DNA from: Biomphalaria glabrata
Lineage: Eukaryota > Mollusca > Gastropoda > Planorbidae
Direction: 5' to 3'
Assembly: GCF_947242115.1 (NCBI RefSeq)
Contig: NC_074728.1
Location: forward strand, 2,195,701-2,259,700
DNA length: 64,000 bases
Within the stretch, counting starts at the first letter, position 1. Every line of letters begins with the position of its first letter. Both the position numbers and the translations under genes were made by a program. The notes under the pieces are model-generated. The model saw nothing but the letters and a program-made list of their open reading frames with translations. It searched no databases and had not been told where the DNA came from. Positions 42,001 through 51,602 of this stretch are shown piece after piece.

Positions 42001-45000
42001 TGTTGTCCTCATGACCATACACAGACGTATTATTAAAGTAGACCAACTACAAGATCCAGAGTCTAGACTATATGTAGTTACTAAATATACACAGTATTTT
42101 GTTTGCTCTCTAGCACTTCTTTTTGTGAAGAGACGTCTGTAACAAATAAGATAAGATAGTCTATATCGAAGGTGTCATTCTATCCCACGTCATAACATTA
42201 TAAACAAAAAGCGCACCTTTGAACGCAGAAAATAGCCTCGGATAAAAACAACATGGATTGCGTAATTTGTATAGAAGAGAACCACGTGGCAAAATGTTGT
42301 TTGTTTACGATTGGTGAATGAGATCCATTGTAAATATCAATTGCGTTGCAGAAAGCAACTAAGACTTGAACGCTTTCACCAAAGAGGTTTTCGATCCATC
42401 ATGGAATTACGGTGGCAAGACCAGACTACAAACAGCGATGTTCCAGCGAACGCCGGTATGCGCAGTATAGAGGGACTTCTTATGATCCGACAGTTACCCT
42501 GGAGAAAACACTATCCCGTAAGGGGAGATGAACGTTTGCAAAAGACGGTCTTTTTTTGTAGGCTGAAAGGTGGTAGACGTAACAGAGATGTACAACAAAA
42601 TCGCTTTAAAGACCAGCTTAGGCACCAATCTACTTTAACTGACATAGAATAGGACATCTGACTGCAGGCTGTGTCACAACGAGATAATTGGATATCTTTT
42701 ACAAAGGTTGCAGGATACACTTTATAGACCAAAAGAAATTCAGTGCCGAGGACAGACAAGGCGGCGAATAGAGAAATCGACCAGCGGCATATAATGGTTA
42801 TGTTTGTGTTAGACGTGGAAAACTATGTGGGTCGCAGCTGGAGCTGCGTATCCGGGTAAAATACTGCACCCCTCCTTTATTATTCGGACTCGAAGGAAAA
42901 GCTTATATAAAGACATCAATGAAACCTGATTCCAGATACCCCCTCCCCCATAGTTGCGTTGTTGAGATTGGACCATAGCTATCTGTGAGTGCTATAAGCA
43001 TGAAAAGTTGCACTATAAAAAAGGTATTCAATTATTACAATGCCATTCCTAAATATTCATCGCTTTTTATTTTGTATTTTAATAATATACAGACTCTTAC
43101 ATTGGCAAGGCTAATAGAGCCTACAATAAGATGGTACGCAAATGTTTATTTAGGCCTATTGATTCATTAAAACTTGTTCATGTTTGCGGAGAAATGTTTT
43201 AGTGTACTTTTGTGAGCCTAGTGACGTTAGCGGTGTCAAGTTTTTTTTTTCCTTTGACGTCATGGAAAATTTTCATTCATAAAACATTCTAGCCAAAATT
43301 AATTTTTCGATAATGAAACATTTTCAAACCGATATAACGGTCGACATCGAGTTTTCCCATTGTAGCCAATGAGTTGAGAATTTTTTTCTCATTTATTTTC
43401 GAAAATATAATGGTCAAGTCAGAGTTTTCCAAGTGTTGCCAATTAGCTAATGTTTTCCATAATAGACACATAAACTATCACATATCTAGAAACATCTATA
43501 TAGCCATTACAGAGGGATCTCTCAACTCAAAAGATATAAAAAAAAACTAGAATAAATTGAAAACACAGAGCAGTGAGATTTATAACAAACGAATAGTTAA
43601 ATTCGATTAAAGTAACATCATTAGTAAAATCACTTCAACTTAGAGACAATTCAGGACTAAAACGTAGGGTAGCTATAGTACCTATAACACTGAGCCATAA
43701 TCTTTAAATACAAAAAACAAAATCTAATGAAATACTCAGAAAGACACAAAGATTAACTCTTTCTCTCCTAACTGACGATGCCAACGTTGATTCCACCAGA
43801 ATGTGGTAAATAATTACGGAGAGAAAGAGTTAAGGCACATTCCTTTTACTTTACGTTCGCACAAAGTCGTACAAGTGCTCCTTCTTCCCTAGTGCCATTT
43901 AAAGAATGGAATGGGTTGCCTGAATCAGCCAGGAAAACCAACGACTTAGCAGAGTCATGCGTGACTAGATTGACACATGAAATGCGTACAGGTAATTATT
44001 TTCTCTTTATTTTAATAATGTCAGTAATCTATAAGATAAGATAAGATAAGAAATGATAGGATAAGAGAAGAGAACCGTGTCCAGGTTGTTCTCTCCGTCT
44101 TGTCGTTTTTTTCACCAAGAAGAATTTGCAAGCTGATAAGAGAACTGTGTACATACTATTACATACGTTACACTTAGACTACGTACAAGTCATAACCTGA
44201 TAGAGAACTGTGTACATACTATTACATACGTTATACTTAGCCTACGTACAAGTCATAACCTGATAGAGAACTGTGTACATACTATTACATACGTTATACT
44301 TAGCCTACGTACAAGTCATAACCTGATAGAGAACTGTGTACATACTATTACATACGTTATACTTAGCCTACGTACAAGTCATAACCTGATAGAGAACTGT
44401 GTACATACTATTACATACGTTATACTTAGCCTACGTACAAGTCATAACCTGATAGAGAACTGTGTACATACTATTACATACGTTATACTTAGCCTACGTA
44501 CAAGTCATAACCTGATAGAGAACTGTGTACATACTATTACATACGTTATACTTAGCCTACATACAAGTCATAACCTGATAGAGAACTGTGTACATACTAT
44601 TACATACGTTATACTTAGCCTACGTACAAGTCATAGCCTGATAGAGAACTGTGTACATACTATTACATACGTTATACATAGCCTACGTACAAGTCATAAC
44701 CTGATAAAGAACTGTGTACATACTATTACATACGTTATACTTAGCCTACGTACAAGTCATAACCTGATAGAGAACTGTGTACATACTATTACATACGTTA
44801 TACTTAGCCTACGTACAAGTCATAACCTTCTTGAAAATGGCTTCCCCAGTCGTGGACGTCTCCCTTGTAACGCTCTAGCAGACGACGGCACTTTATCTCA
44901 GCCTCGTTCTGGTCCGTCCAGGGGACAAGTCTCAAGAGGTGAGTAAGCAATGCTAATGACATAATGTCACCTTCATCACTGTTACCTTCACCGAGATGTG

Positions 45001-45013
45001 CCTCCATGTCCAT
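37362..45013 (-). CDS. Cysteine dioxygenase-like protein, copy A, 6 exons
   Basis: Exons (- strand): 45013-44817, 41191-41077, 40225-40111, 39140-39071, 38330-38246, 37433-37362; 654 nt, 217 aa; phases 2,0,1,2,0 match copy B. Known reaction: Fe(II)-dependent oxidation of L-cysteine to cysteine sulfinate in the cytosol. Seen, with human CDO1 numbering: cupin iron ligands H94, H96 (H86, H88) in VHDHGSSSC, and H148 (H140) in TLHCVRN; C101 and Y165 (the C93-Y157 crosslink pair) at exact spacing; R69 (R60) in FYDRKLL, which binds the substrate carboxylate. Human H155 is Val163 here. An acidic tail follows (LDGDNDDDAEEIEDHEL). The start is the first ATG of exon 1; an upstream untranslated exon is not excluded. 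The exon 1 donor is read as GACTT|GTACGT, since only this gives the phase needed by exon 2. Intron 1 opens with a 63-bp array that repeats this donor. Confidence 0.88.
37562..37648 (-). mobile_element. LINE-N 3' tail in CDO-A intron 5
   Basis: 'ttatcttatataatacagac' then 'gttacttcaaaacaagaag' and 'attacgtcctacgtgtc'. Same orientation as the gene. Confidence 0.65.
37992..38099. mobile_element. MITE, 108 bp, 'ataggaggcctcaacactga' ends
   Basis: Nearly perfect terminal inverted repeats of about 32 bp: 'ataggaggcctcaacactga' at the left and 'tcagtgttgaggcctcctat' at the right, with 'ctgcaacgtca' against 'tgacgttgcag' inside. Possible TA duplication (Tc1/mariner style). In CDO-A intron 5. Related to 20762-20920. 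Confidence 0.75.
38975..39031. repeat. (GA)n tract in CDO-A intron 4
   Basis: About 50 bp of pure GA, i.e. (CT)n on the gene strand, 40 bp after the exon 4 donor. Copy B has a (GA)-rich tract in the same place. Confidence 0.93.
39250..39760 (+). repeat. SINE-A nested in SINE-A
   Basis: An older copy starts at 39255 (head with 'gagttcgaatcccgatgaag', body to about 39347). A complete younger copy occupies 39352-39605 ('gcgcggtggccaagtggcta' to 'aaggtctgaaagggaac', with a 20-bp T run at 39487-39503). The older body resumes at about 39625 ('acgttggggaagaaaggg') and ends at 39750 ('aaggtctgaaatgggag'). In CDO-A intron 3. Confidence 0.75.
40325..40478 (-). repeat. SINE-C copy (CDO-A intron 2)
   Basis: 'aagtctgaacgacagtctag', 'gtacgcaaaccgcacgacc' and 'aggcagc' match the SINE-C head in reverse. 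Confidence 0.5.
40480..40690 (-). mobile_element. LINE C-terminal coding fragment
   Basis: A single - strand frame with a typical post-polymerase LINE segment: ECHMRFARHVLRRNELRIPR, 'RPVRVKGKQGHPCITWRHA', then LRTVNTRWEEGSDI. Short, open, no stop inside. Inserted in the same orientation as CDO-A. Confidence 0.7.
40875..40960 (+). repeat. rep-E fragment
   Basis: 'ccacttcgggggccgatttt' followed by 'tttccacacaaactgtc'. Short piece close to CDO-A exon 2. Confidence 0.35.
41236..41424. mobile_element. hAT MITE, 'cagtggcgtagctagg' family
   Basis: Ends 'cagtggcgtagctagga' and 'cctagctacgcctctg', with flanks gtgttaag (41228-41235) and ggattaag (41425-41432), 6 of 8 matching. Reverse-oriented relative of 25911-26091. 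It ends 44 bp from CDO-A exon 2, within intron 1. Confidence 0.85.
41574..41935 (-). mobile_element. LINE C-terminal coding fragment
   Basis: - strand frame with 'ELKGGRSNRGAPRKRLKGQL', 'RRQLALADIEESTWLHAASE', which is the same module as on the + strand at 42560-42650. The module follows the polymerase in a LINE whose C-terminal zinc knuckle is seen at 55366-55551. Flanked on its 3' side by a second repeat ('ggcagggcaggcggagctac'). Confidence 0.75.
42340..42895 (+). mobile_element. LINE C-terminal fragment, antisense to CDO-A
   Basis: 'LRWQDQTTNSDVPANAGMRS', 'IEGLLMIRQLPW', then 'KGGRRNRDVQQNRFKDQLRH' in one frame (42311-42652). It continues with stops and shifts through the region homologous to the zinc-knuckle tail (about 42720-42880). 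Same LINE family as 41574-41935 and 55340-55560. Confidence 0.8.
42890..43030 (+). repeat. SINE-B 3' half
   Basis: 'ttccagataccccctcccc', 'ttgagattggaccatagct' and 'gctataagcatgaaaagttg'. The head is missing. Confidence 0.65.
43500..44070 (+). mobile_element. LINE-N 3' end with inserted MITE
   Basis: 'gggatctctcaactcaaaag' is the same 5' boundary as at 10630 ('gggatccctcaactcg'). The broken coding part and complete tail end at 44031-44050 (taagataag repeats). A small TTAA element interrupts it at 43753-43833. In CDO-A intron 1, antisense. Confidence 0.8.
43753..43833. mobile_element. TTAA MITE (piggyBac-like duplication)
   Basis: TTAA at 43753-43756 and 43830-43833 flank a 73-bp core with inverted ends 'ctctttctctcc' and 'ggagagaaagag'. 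Other LINE-N copies (e.g. 17655 on the - strand, 'cacaaagataaaggcac') show the empty site. Confidence 0.8.
44140..44829. repeat. 63-bp minisatellite carrying the CDO-A exon 1 donor
   Basis: The word 'gtacaagtcataacc' recurs at 44183, 44246, 44309 ... 44750, 44813, an exact 63-bp spacing (eleven positions; the one at 44561 has atacaagt). The last copy is the real end of exon 1. On the gene strand every unit reads GGTTATGACTT|GTACGTAGG, so ten decoy donors with 11 nt of exon sequence follow the true one. Copies are almost identical, so the array is young. Copy B has no such array. Confidence 0.95.
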
Positions 45014-45334
45014 TTTTGGTTAAGGACACTTAATTAGTTGTCTAAGAAAACCATTTTTTGAACTAACTTTCAACAAATAAAAAACAAAATTTACAATGTA
45101 AATTATTGTAAGCAATCTTATAGCGCGAAATCCAACCGTATAACAAAATGCTATTTGACTCTCGCCTTTTATATGCTATAATTTGTTCAACTGTAATATT
45201 TATAAATAACTTTTTTTTTCGTAAACTTTAAAAATATAGATGATGGTAGTTAAAAAAAACACTAAAATACAAAACACACCAAAACATAATAATACTACTA
45301 ATAATAAAACTAACACTACTACTACTACTACTAC
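45014..45334. other. 5' flank of CDO-A
   Basis: Probable promoter or 5'UTR region of copy A on the - strand. No clear TATA box or initiator that I would defend. Ends in an (ACT)n tract. Confidence 0.3.
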
Positions 45335-45431
45335 CATGGGCGTAGCCAGGATTTTTTTTCGGGGGGGGGGGGGTTTGGGGGGTTGAAATTTTTTGAACCC
45401 CCAAACCCCCCCCCCCCTGGTTACGCCCATG
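45335..45431. mobile_element. MITE, 'catgggcgtagccagg' ends, in ACT repeat
   Basis: Ends 'catgggcgtagccagga' and 'cctggttacgcccatg', flanked on both sides by actactac. Core is a G-run and C-run hairpin. 97 bp. The duplication is uninformative on its own because the target is an (ACT)n repeat, but the ends are like other hAT MITEs. Confidence 0.7.
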
Positions 45432-46595
45432 ACTACTACTACTACTACTAATAATAATAATAATAATTGCCCTGATCTAGTGTTTATTGATAAAAAAAAG
45501 AATTAAATCTACATTAATTGACATGGCAGTACCACCATCCCATAAAACTGAAATGGAAAAACAAAGAAAATATGGGAACCTAAGCTTGGAGATTCAAACG
45601 TTTATGGAAGTTGTCGGGGGCCGTTAAAAAACGAGTGCATTCTTCTATAAAGAACCACAACTCTTCATCTTTTCTCTATATGACTCCGGCCTCTCAATCA
45701 CACATTTTTTTTGCTACTATTTCTGTCTCTAACCTCCCATTTCACTCATCCTCTTTCCCTCCCACTCCTCACTCACCGACTCATTGGATCCCGATGTTCT
45801 CCTGCATTGACTCCTAGAATCATTATGTATGTGAAATCAATTCTGAACAGTTCTTTCAAATCACTCTTCTCACACTATCACAAGCCAAATGTTTCCTTCT
45901 AATGGCAATAAGACAGTAGGTACGAAAAGCTAGTGGCTAACGACAAACGTAAAAAAAAAATTCGGCAGTGATGAAAAAGCTGTATTAGTCTCTGTTGTTA
46001 AATCACTCTTTTTGTCTGTCTGTCTGTCTGTTACCAAAGGTGTACTCTGTATTTCTCCAACATTCTATTTTTTTTTTCTTTGGGTTATGTTAAACTTTTG
46101 CACAATTATAAAATGTCGATGAAAACTCATGAATCGATAGAGATTAACGAATTAGTTAATTAATTAGTGTTAATTAGTGCTTTATATAGAAAAAGGGAGA
46201 TAAATCACACAGTCCTGAGAAATATGGCAGTAATTGTGCGGTACTTTTCCTTATTTAAGCTTTGTTTTTTATTTTAAATTTTAAATTTTTTATATTTTGC
46301 TGATTTTCCTTAGATGTGTCACAGAGTACGTGGCAATGTTAACCACAAGAATTCTAGAGCTATTTAACTTCCGGATTTATCATGCCACAGTCGTTCCAAG
46401 AATGAAGCTACAATTATGCATGACTAACGCTGATGTCATTTCTAGGGCCGAAAGCATAATGTCACTCGCTAGGAAACGTGAAAAAAGAATTAACAAATTT
46501 GAAAAAAAAAAAAAGATGTAAGGGTTTTCCCGAAATAGAGTCAATATTTCCCTGAATTGCTTATCTAATTTAAAAAAAAATCATACATTATTATT
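45432..46595. other. Intergenic, rep-E scraps only
   Basis: (ACT)n/(AAT)n at 45432-45470. rep-E-like words occur at 45614-45640 ('gtcgggggccgttaaaaaac') and 46005-46050 (TCTG repeats, 'tactctgtatttctccaac'). No exon supported; a 74-codon Lys-rich frame at 46297-46521 has no recognisable domain. Confidence 0.4.
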
Positions 46596-46818
46596 ATTAG
46601 GAATTTTATATAGCGCTACTTTCATGTTTATAGCATGCTCAGAGCGATTTAGGTCCAATCACTTTTGTGGACCAGTGGAGGGGGAGGGGGTACCTATGAG
46701 TTGGAGGCGCTCAGTAAACACAACTCTCCCCGAGTCGGGTGTCGAACCTCGAGCCCCTTTCTAGGTAGCCAAGCCAAGCCAAGTTCAAGCGCACTTAGCC
46801 TCTCGACCACGCTTCCCA
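46596..46818 (-). repeat. SINE-B copy
   Basis: (ATT)n at 46588-46600 (the 3' tail in reverse), 'ttatatagcgctactttca', 'gcatgctcagagcgattta', 'ggcgctcagtaaacacaact', and the head 'acttagcctctcgaccacgc'. Complete. Confidence 0.85.
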
Positions 46819-46954
46819 CATACATGATAGATGAGTGTGTCGTGTTTGGGTTTTATTGTGATTGGTTGAACTGTCAATGTTTTTCCACTAAATGTTCAAT
46901 TGAAGACCTTATTTAATTAGGCTTGGGTTCGAGCCCGATGATCTGGAAAGAGTA

Positions 46955-47325
46955 AAGTATTTTACGCAGTACGCAAGCAATGCAATAATCTAAGGCCTAT
47001 ATGTTTTCCCACATCAAGCGCTAACTTAACAGTTGTTGGCCAGTGATCTGCTAAGGTTCTCTTTTTACCGTCTACGTCTGTCATCTGCTGTACATTTCGA
47101 TTTGGTCTTAAATATATATCAAGCGGGCTTTGTGAGAAATCTCCTGCTTTCAACCTGCTGTTATGTTAAACCAAGCCCGCGCCTAAACTGGTCTTTAAAA
47201 TTTTTTCGGGTAAGGGGGGCACCTCTGTTACGCCGACCACCTTTTGGCTCACTAAAAAAGATTGTCTTTTGGCAGATGTTTCGTCCTCCTTATGGTATAT
47301 ATATGCCCTGCCAATCGTAGTTGTA
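46955..47325 (-). mobile_element. LINE C-terminal fragment, decayed
   Basis: - strand pieces resemble the module of 41574-41935 (on the + strand 'ggcacctctgttacgccgac', 'caccttttggctcac', 'aactggtctttaaaa'). Several frame breaks. Confidence 0.55.
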
Positions 47326-47329
47326 GATC

Positions 47330-48315
47330 CATGATACCTCACTGCTCACCTGTTTTTACAAAGCAGGAAGATCTTTATCGAACCATTATTTGTCTTATAA
47401 TACTTAAAGGCTTTTTGTGTGTCGGCTATGTTTAGATTGTTGGAGGAGCAGGTATTTGAGGGTGGTGGGCGGGGGCTAAATGGGGTAAATGGCTCGTGCC
47501 CTGGTCAGTGCTGTCCTTTAATTCGGTATATTTAAGAAACCATTTGCTCTTATTAAACTATTAGGCTTTTGGTAGTGCTTTTATATATGTAATATATATG
47601 TATGCATTTTTCTTTTTCTCTGTAGGGTGTTCGTGGCATTCTTTTTTCGCGTTGTTAGAAGACCATATGTCATACAATTTTAATGTAAAAAAGAGGTGTA
47701 GGGAGGTATTCATATTATATTTTTACAAGAATACTAAAAATGTTTAGGAAAAAAATTCTTTCTTGAATTAACATACGTCACCTGAACGAGTGAAAAAAAA
47801 ACTAAATAATAATTACGACTCTCATTTGTATCTCCTTAAAGTGAAATGGTACTTCATCAAGTCTCTCTTGAGGATGGGCAGACTACGGCCCGCGGGCGAA
47901 CTCCGGTCAGCAAAATGATTTAATCCGTCCCGCCCCATATGTTGTAATAATAATGTAAAACAATTTCACTCACAGTGTAAAATTTATTTTTTAATACAAG
48001 GTGAAACATTACGATGTTTCATTTCTTTGTTCACCTACTGCAGGCTGAATTGAAAACCATTGAAACTAAAATGTCGTGTAGATGTCGTAGAGTTGATTCA
48101 GAATGTCGGCTTTTTGCTAGACTGATAAGACGTATTTCTGTTGTTAGATTTTTTTTCTTCAAAATAGGCCTACTATCTTATTTTATTATTAAGTCTACTA
48201 TATTTTTTTTTATCACAAGTTAAATGTGTCTATATTGTAATAAAAGTTCTATTAAGTTTTGTTCACAAAAGGAGTCGTTCAAGGTGTTTCAAATTTTATA
48301 AGTTAAAATACAATA
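47330..48315. other. Intergenic, no gene seen
   Basis: AT-rich, poly-T runs; a word resembling a transposon end at 47890-47920 ('tacggcccgcgggcgaactc') is unassigned. No supported exon. Confidence 0.35.
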
Positions 48316-48318
48316 CGC

Positions 48319-48516
48319 CAGCGGTTCTCAACCTTTGAGGCTCGGCGACCCCTTTTTACAATCCCCCACTCTGCCGCGACCCTCCTCCCCTACACACACA
48401 TACAACAATAGAAGAGTAGACAATAACAATCCATATTTTCGATGGTCTTAGGCGACCCCTGGCAAATCGTCAATAGACCCCCAAGGGGGTCGCGACCCAC
48501 AGGTTGAGAACCCCTG
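48319..48516. mobile_element. hAT MITE, SPIN-like ends, perfect 8-bp TSD
   Basis: Ends 'cagcggttctcaacctt' and 'aggttgagaacccctg', flanked by identical caatacgc at 48311-48318 and 48517-48524. 198 bp. The perfect duplication makes it the youngest-looking of the three copies in this window. Confidence 0.95.
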
Positions 48517-48624
48517 CAATACGCCTACTGCGGTTTAGTTGTCTACCAGCAGTTTGGTGCTACAGGTCAACGGCCGTCAACATCAAAGTGATACAAAGTA
48601 CCGTATATATAAGAAGTGGTGGAT

Positions 48625-49405
48625 ATAGGAAAATATACGAATTGACTAATCTTTTATATATTCGATCTACAATTCCCAAAATAATATATACGAATTGACT
48701 AATCTTTTATATATTCGATCTACAATTCCCAAAAATAATATATACGAATTGACTAATCTTTTATATATTCGATCTACAATTCCCAAAATAATATATACGA
48801 ATTGACTAATCTTTTATATATTCGATCTACAATTCCCAAAATAATATATACGAATTGACTAATCTTTTATATATTCGATCTACAATTCCCAAAATAATAT
48901 ATACGAATTGACTCATCTTTTATATATTCGATCTACAATTCCCAAAATAATATATACGAATTGACTCATCTTTTATATATTCGATCTACAATTCCCAAAA
49001 TAATATATACGAATTGACTAATCTTTTATATATTCGATCTACAATTCCCAAAAATAATATATACGAATTGACTAATCTTTTATATATTCGATCTACAATT
49101 CCCAAAATAATATATACGAATTGACTAATCTTTTATATATTCGATCTACAATTCCCAAAATAATATATACGAATTGACTAATCTTTTATATATTCGATCT
49201 ACAATTCCCAAAATAATATATACGAATTGACTCATCTTTTATATATTCGATCTACAATTCCCAAAATAATATATACGAATTGACTAATCTTTTATATATT
49301 CGATCTACAATTCCCAAAATAATATATACGAATTGACTAATCTTTTATATATTCGATCTACAATTCCCAAAATAATATATACGAATTGACTAATCTTTTA
49401 TATAA
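48625..49405. repeat. Satellite, 53-bp unit, ~15 copies
   Basis: Unit 'atatatacgaattgactaat' + cttttatatattcgatctacaattcccaaaata region, repeated with almost no change (a/c at actaatc/actcatc; one extra A in a few units). Between the two CDO genes. Confidence 0.97.
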
Positions 49406-51275
49406 TTTATCACGAGGTCTCTTAAACTGTCGTACGTATCCGCATCAAATTTCGTACATAAATTCCTTTTATCTCCTAGGTGCTCACTAAGAACGGTTTT
49501 TGACAGATTCGCAACCTGACAACCGCTATTAGAGAAAAACCGCTAACTCTATCAAACGCCCCCTCTCTATGTAACATGCATATTGTAACGAATCTCACTA
49601 TCCAGGCTCTCTGCAAACTGCACCGCACGCCACCAACTTAAAGAGCTTGACAACTCAGGGCTCCAAAGTAACGTAACAGTTTAATGTTCGATAAATTACA
49701 GCCAATACTGTACAATTGGCAACACGTAACATAGGCTATACAAATATTTCTCCGATAACACCGTACCGACGTATCAGCTCTTGCACTGGCCTCTCTGTCT
49801 CGTCCCGGGCTTGAACTGGGTTCAACTATAATTAATGGACTTAATCTAAAACAAGTTCATCCATATATTTACATTTGATTTTTGTTTATTTTGGACCAAT
49901 GTCTCCAATTTTTTTTTTTTTTACTTTGGACCAATGTCTCCAAAGTCTGAGAAGAGAAATCAGGTATAAACATCAGGAGAAAACACGACCCTTAACTTAA
50001 GAAAACATTAAGAAATTAAAACAGAAACAAAATAGACAGTGAGATTCATAACAAACAAATATTCACAATTGATTACAGTAGCACCTTTTAAAAACACCTT
50101 TTCAATAATCATTTAAAGTTTTAAAATCACAATTTTTATTTCTACAATTATTTTTGTGTGTGACTTTGTGTATCGGAAAATGCCGGGTACTTGAAGTAAG
50201 CTAGTCCTATAAAAAAATACACAGATCTTGGGTAAAAGACTGTAAATGTTTCAGGTGTTTCCCTTTTATAGTCTCTATTGGGATTGATCCCAACTACCCG
50301 TATTTTTGTGCAGAATTTTTTTTTCAATCAGGTACACTTAAATTTACAGCCTAATAATGTCAGTTTCATTTAAAATGAGAACTGAAAAATGCAAAAGATA
50401 TTTAAGGAAAAAAGTTACTTCCGGTCCAATTTCTAATCCTAGTTTTAAACCAAAGAAAAGAAACGCATAAGCGCAACATAGTCCATTGGGGCCTTTGATA
50501 AATGCAATTTTTTAGCCTGAAATTGATGGTATGAAGCGATGCATAATTATTATTATAAAGTCTGGGAACAAATCAACGGGCGTAGCCGGTGTGTACTGCT
50601 TGTTGACATATAATTTATAAATTAACGAGAAGGGATTACAAAGAAAAGAAAGATGAAAAAAAAGGAATCTCATTTATAAATAATTTTTCTTTCTTTATAA
50701 CTTTATATATATGCATGACTACATCAACCATGATGAACTAAATGGTGAATAAAAAAAAGTAATCCTTAATAATAGACTGCTACTTTACCCATTTCAGAGA
50801 CATTAGAACTCTGACAAACGAAAGCCACTGTTAGAGACATATCCTGTTTGTGTGTCTAGAACAGTGTTTAGTCTAATAGACACCACAGCACAAGAAGTCA
50901 GAAGGCATACACCGTGAAAATTAAACTTCCTTGTTGCGATTTTGTTATCATTTCGACATGACCTAAATCTAGAGCTCTAGTATTTCATTGGAAACTAGGA
51001 CAGATACAATACAAAAAACGGGCGCAGGAAAGGCAAGCGTGAAATTTCTGGCATTTTTAAAACGAAGTGGAAAAATGGGCACCGGAATGTCACTCTTGAA
51101 ACGCTGCTTTGATCTTTAAGAAGTATTTGTTAACGACTACAGTAGCCTGTATTTTTTGATGACATTGTCAATCAAAAACACCAATTATGGATTTTTTTTT
51201 CTGTAGCACTTGCATTACAGAAACAAAATGAAATGACGCTCAAAAGAAGCCCCAAACTGTTTGTCTACCAATCAA
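49406..51275. other. Intergenic between CDO genes
   Basis: A GC-richer stretch at about 49585-49830 ('gtaacgaatctcactatcca', 'tctcgtcccgggcttgaac') looks like part of an interspersed element I cannot classify. A short LINE-N piece at about 49985-50095 ('attcataacaaacaaatatt') is present. The rest has no recognisable feature. Confidence 0.35.
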
Positions 51276-51277
51276 GT

Positions 51278-51602
51278 GAGGTCCAGTTCGAATTCTAACT
51301 CCAGTAGGGTTAGCGGGCTGCCCCAAGACATCACGGAAACTTTCTCCCATATACCTCCTCCCTCCACATCTTATCTTATCTTATCTTATAAAATACAGAC
51401 GTTACTTCCAAGTAGAGGATGATTACATCCTACGCGTGTCCCCTTGTCAAACTACTCATGCATTTTAACCTGCCAAGTCACTGGTTTTCCTGGCTGACTT
51501 AGGCAACCCTTTCCATGCACTAATATCTTCAAAGCGGTTTGACTACAGCCCTCTTAACAAGTTATAAGCATAAAATATGCTCTGTACTAAATTAGCTAAA
51601 TT
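51278..51602 (+). repeat. SINE-B copy split by a LINE-N tail
   Basis: The SINE-B 5' part is at 51280-51365 ('ggtccagttcgaattctaac', 'actttctcccatatacctcc') and the 3' part at 51535-51600 ('agcggtttgactacagccct', 'aagcataaaatatgctctgt'). Between them, 51368-51530, is a LINE-N 3' end in reverse (TTATC repeats, 'aatacagacgttacttccaa'). The LINE-N insertion is younger than this SINE-B, the opposite order to 23915-24600. Confidence 0.6.

Noticed and set aside
44804-44816. CDO-A exon 1 ending at DLY with donor TAC|GTAGGC
   Set aside because: This frame-0 donor gives the wrong phase for exon 2 (an immediate TGA). The donor three to four bases earlier, TT|GTACGT, gives the right phase in both copies.
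46297-46521. 74-codon frame that follows an acceptor-like 'ttttccttag'
   Set aside because: No recognisable domain, Lys-rich end over a poly-A run, and no partner exon found nearby.
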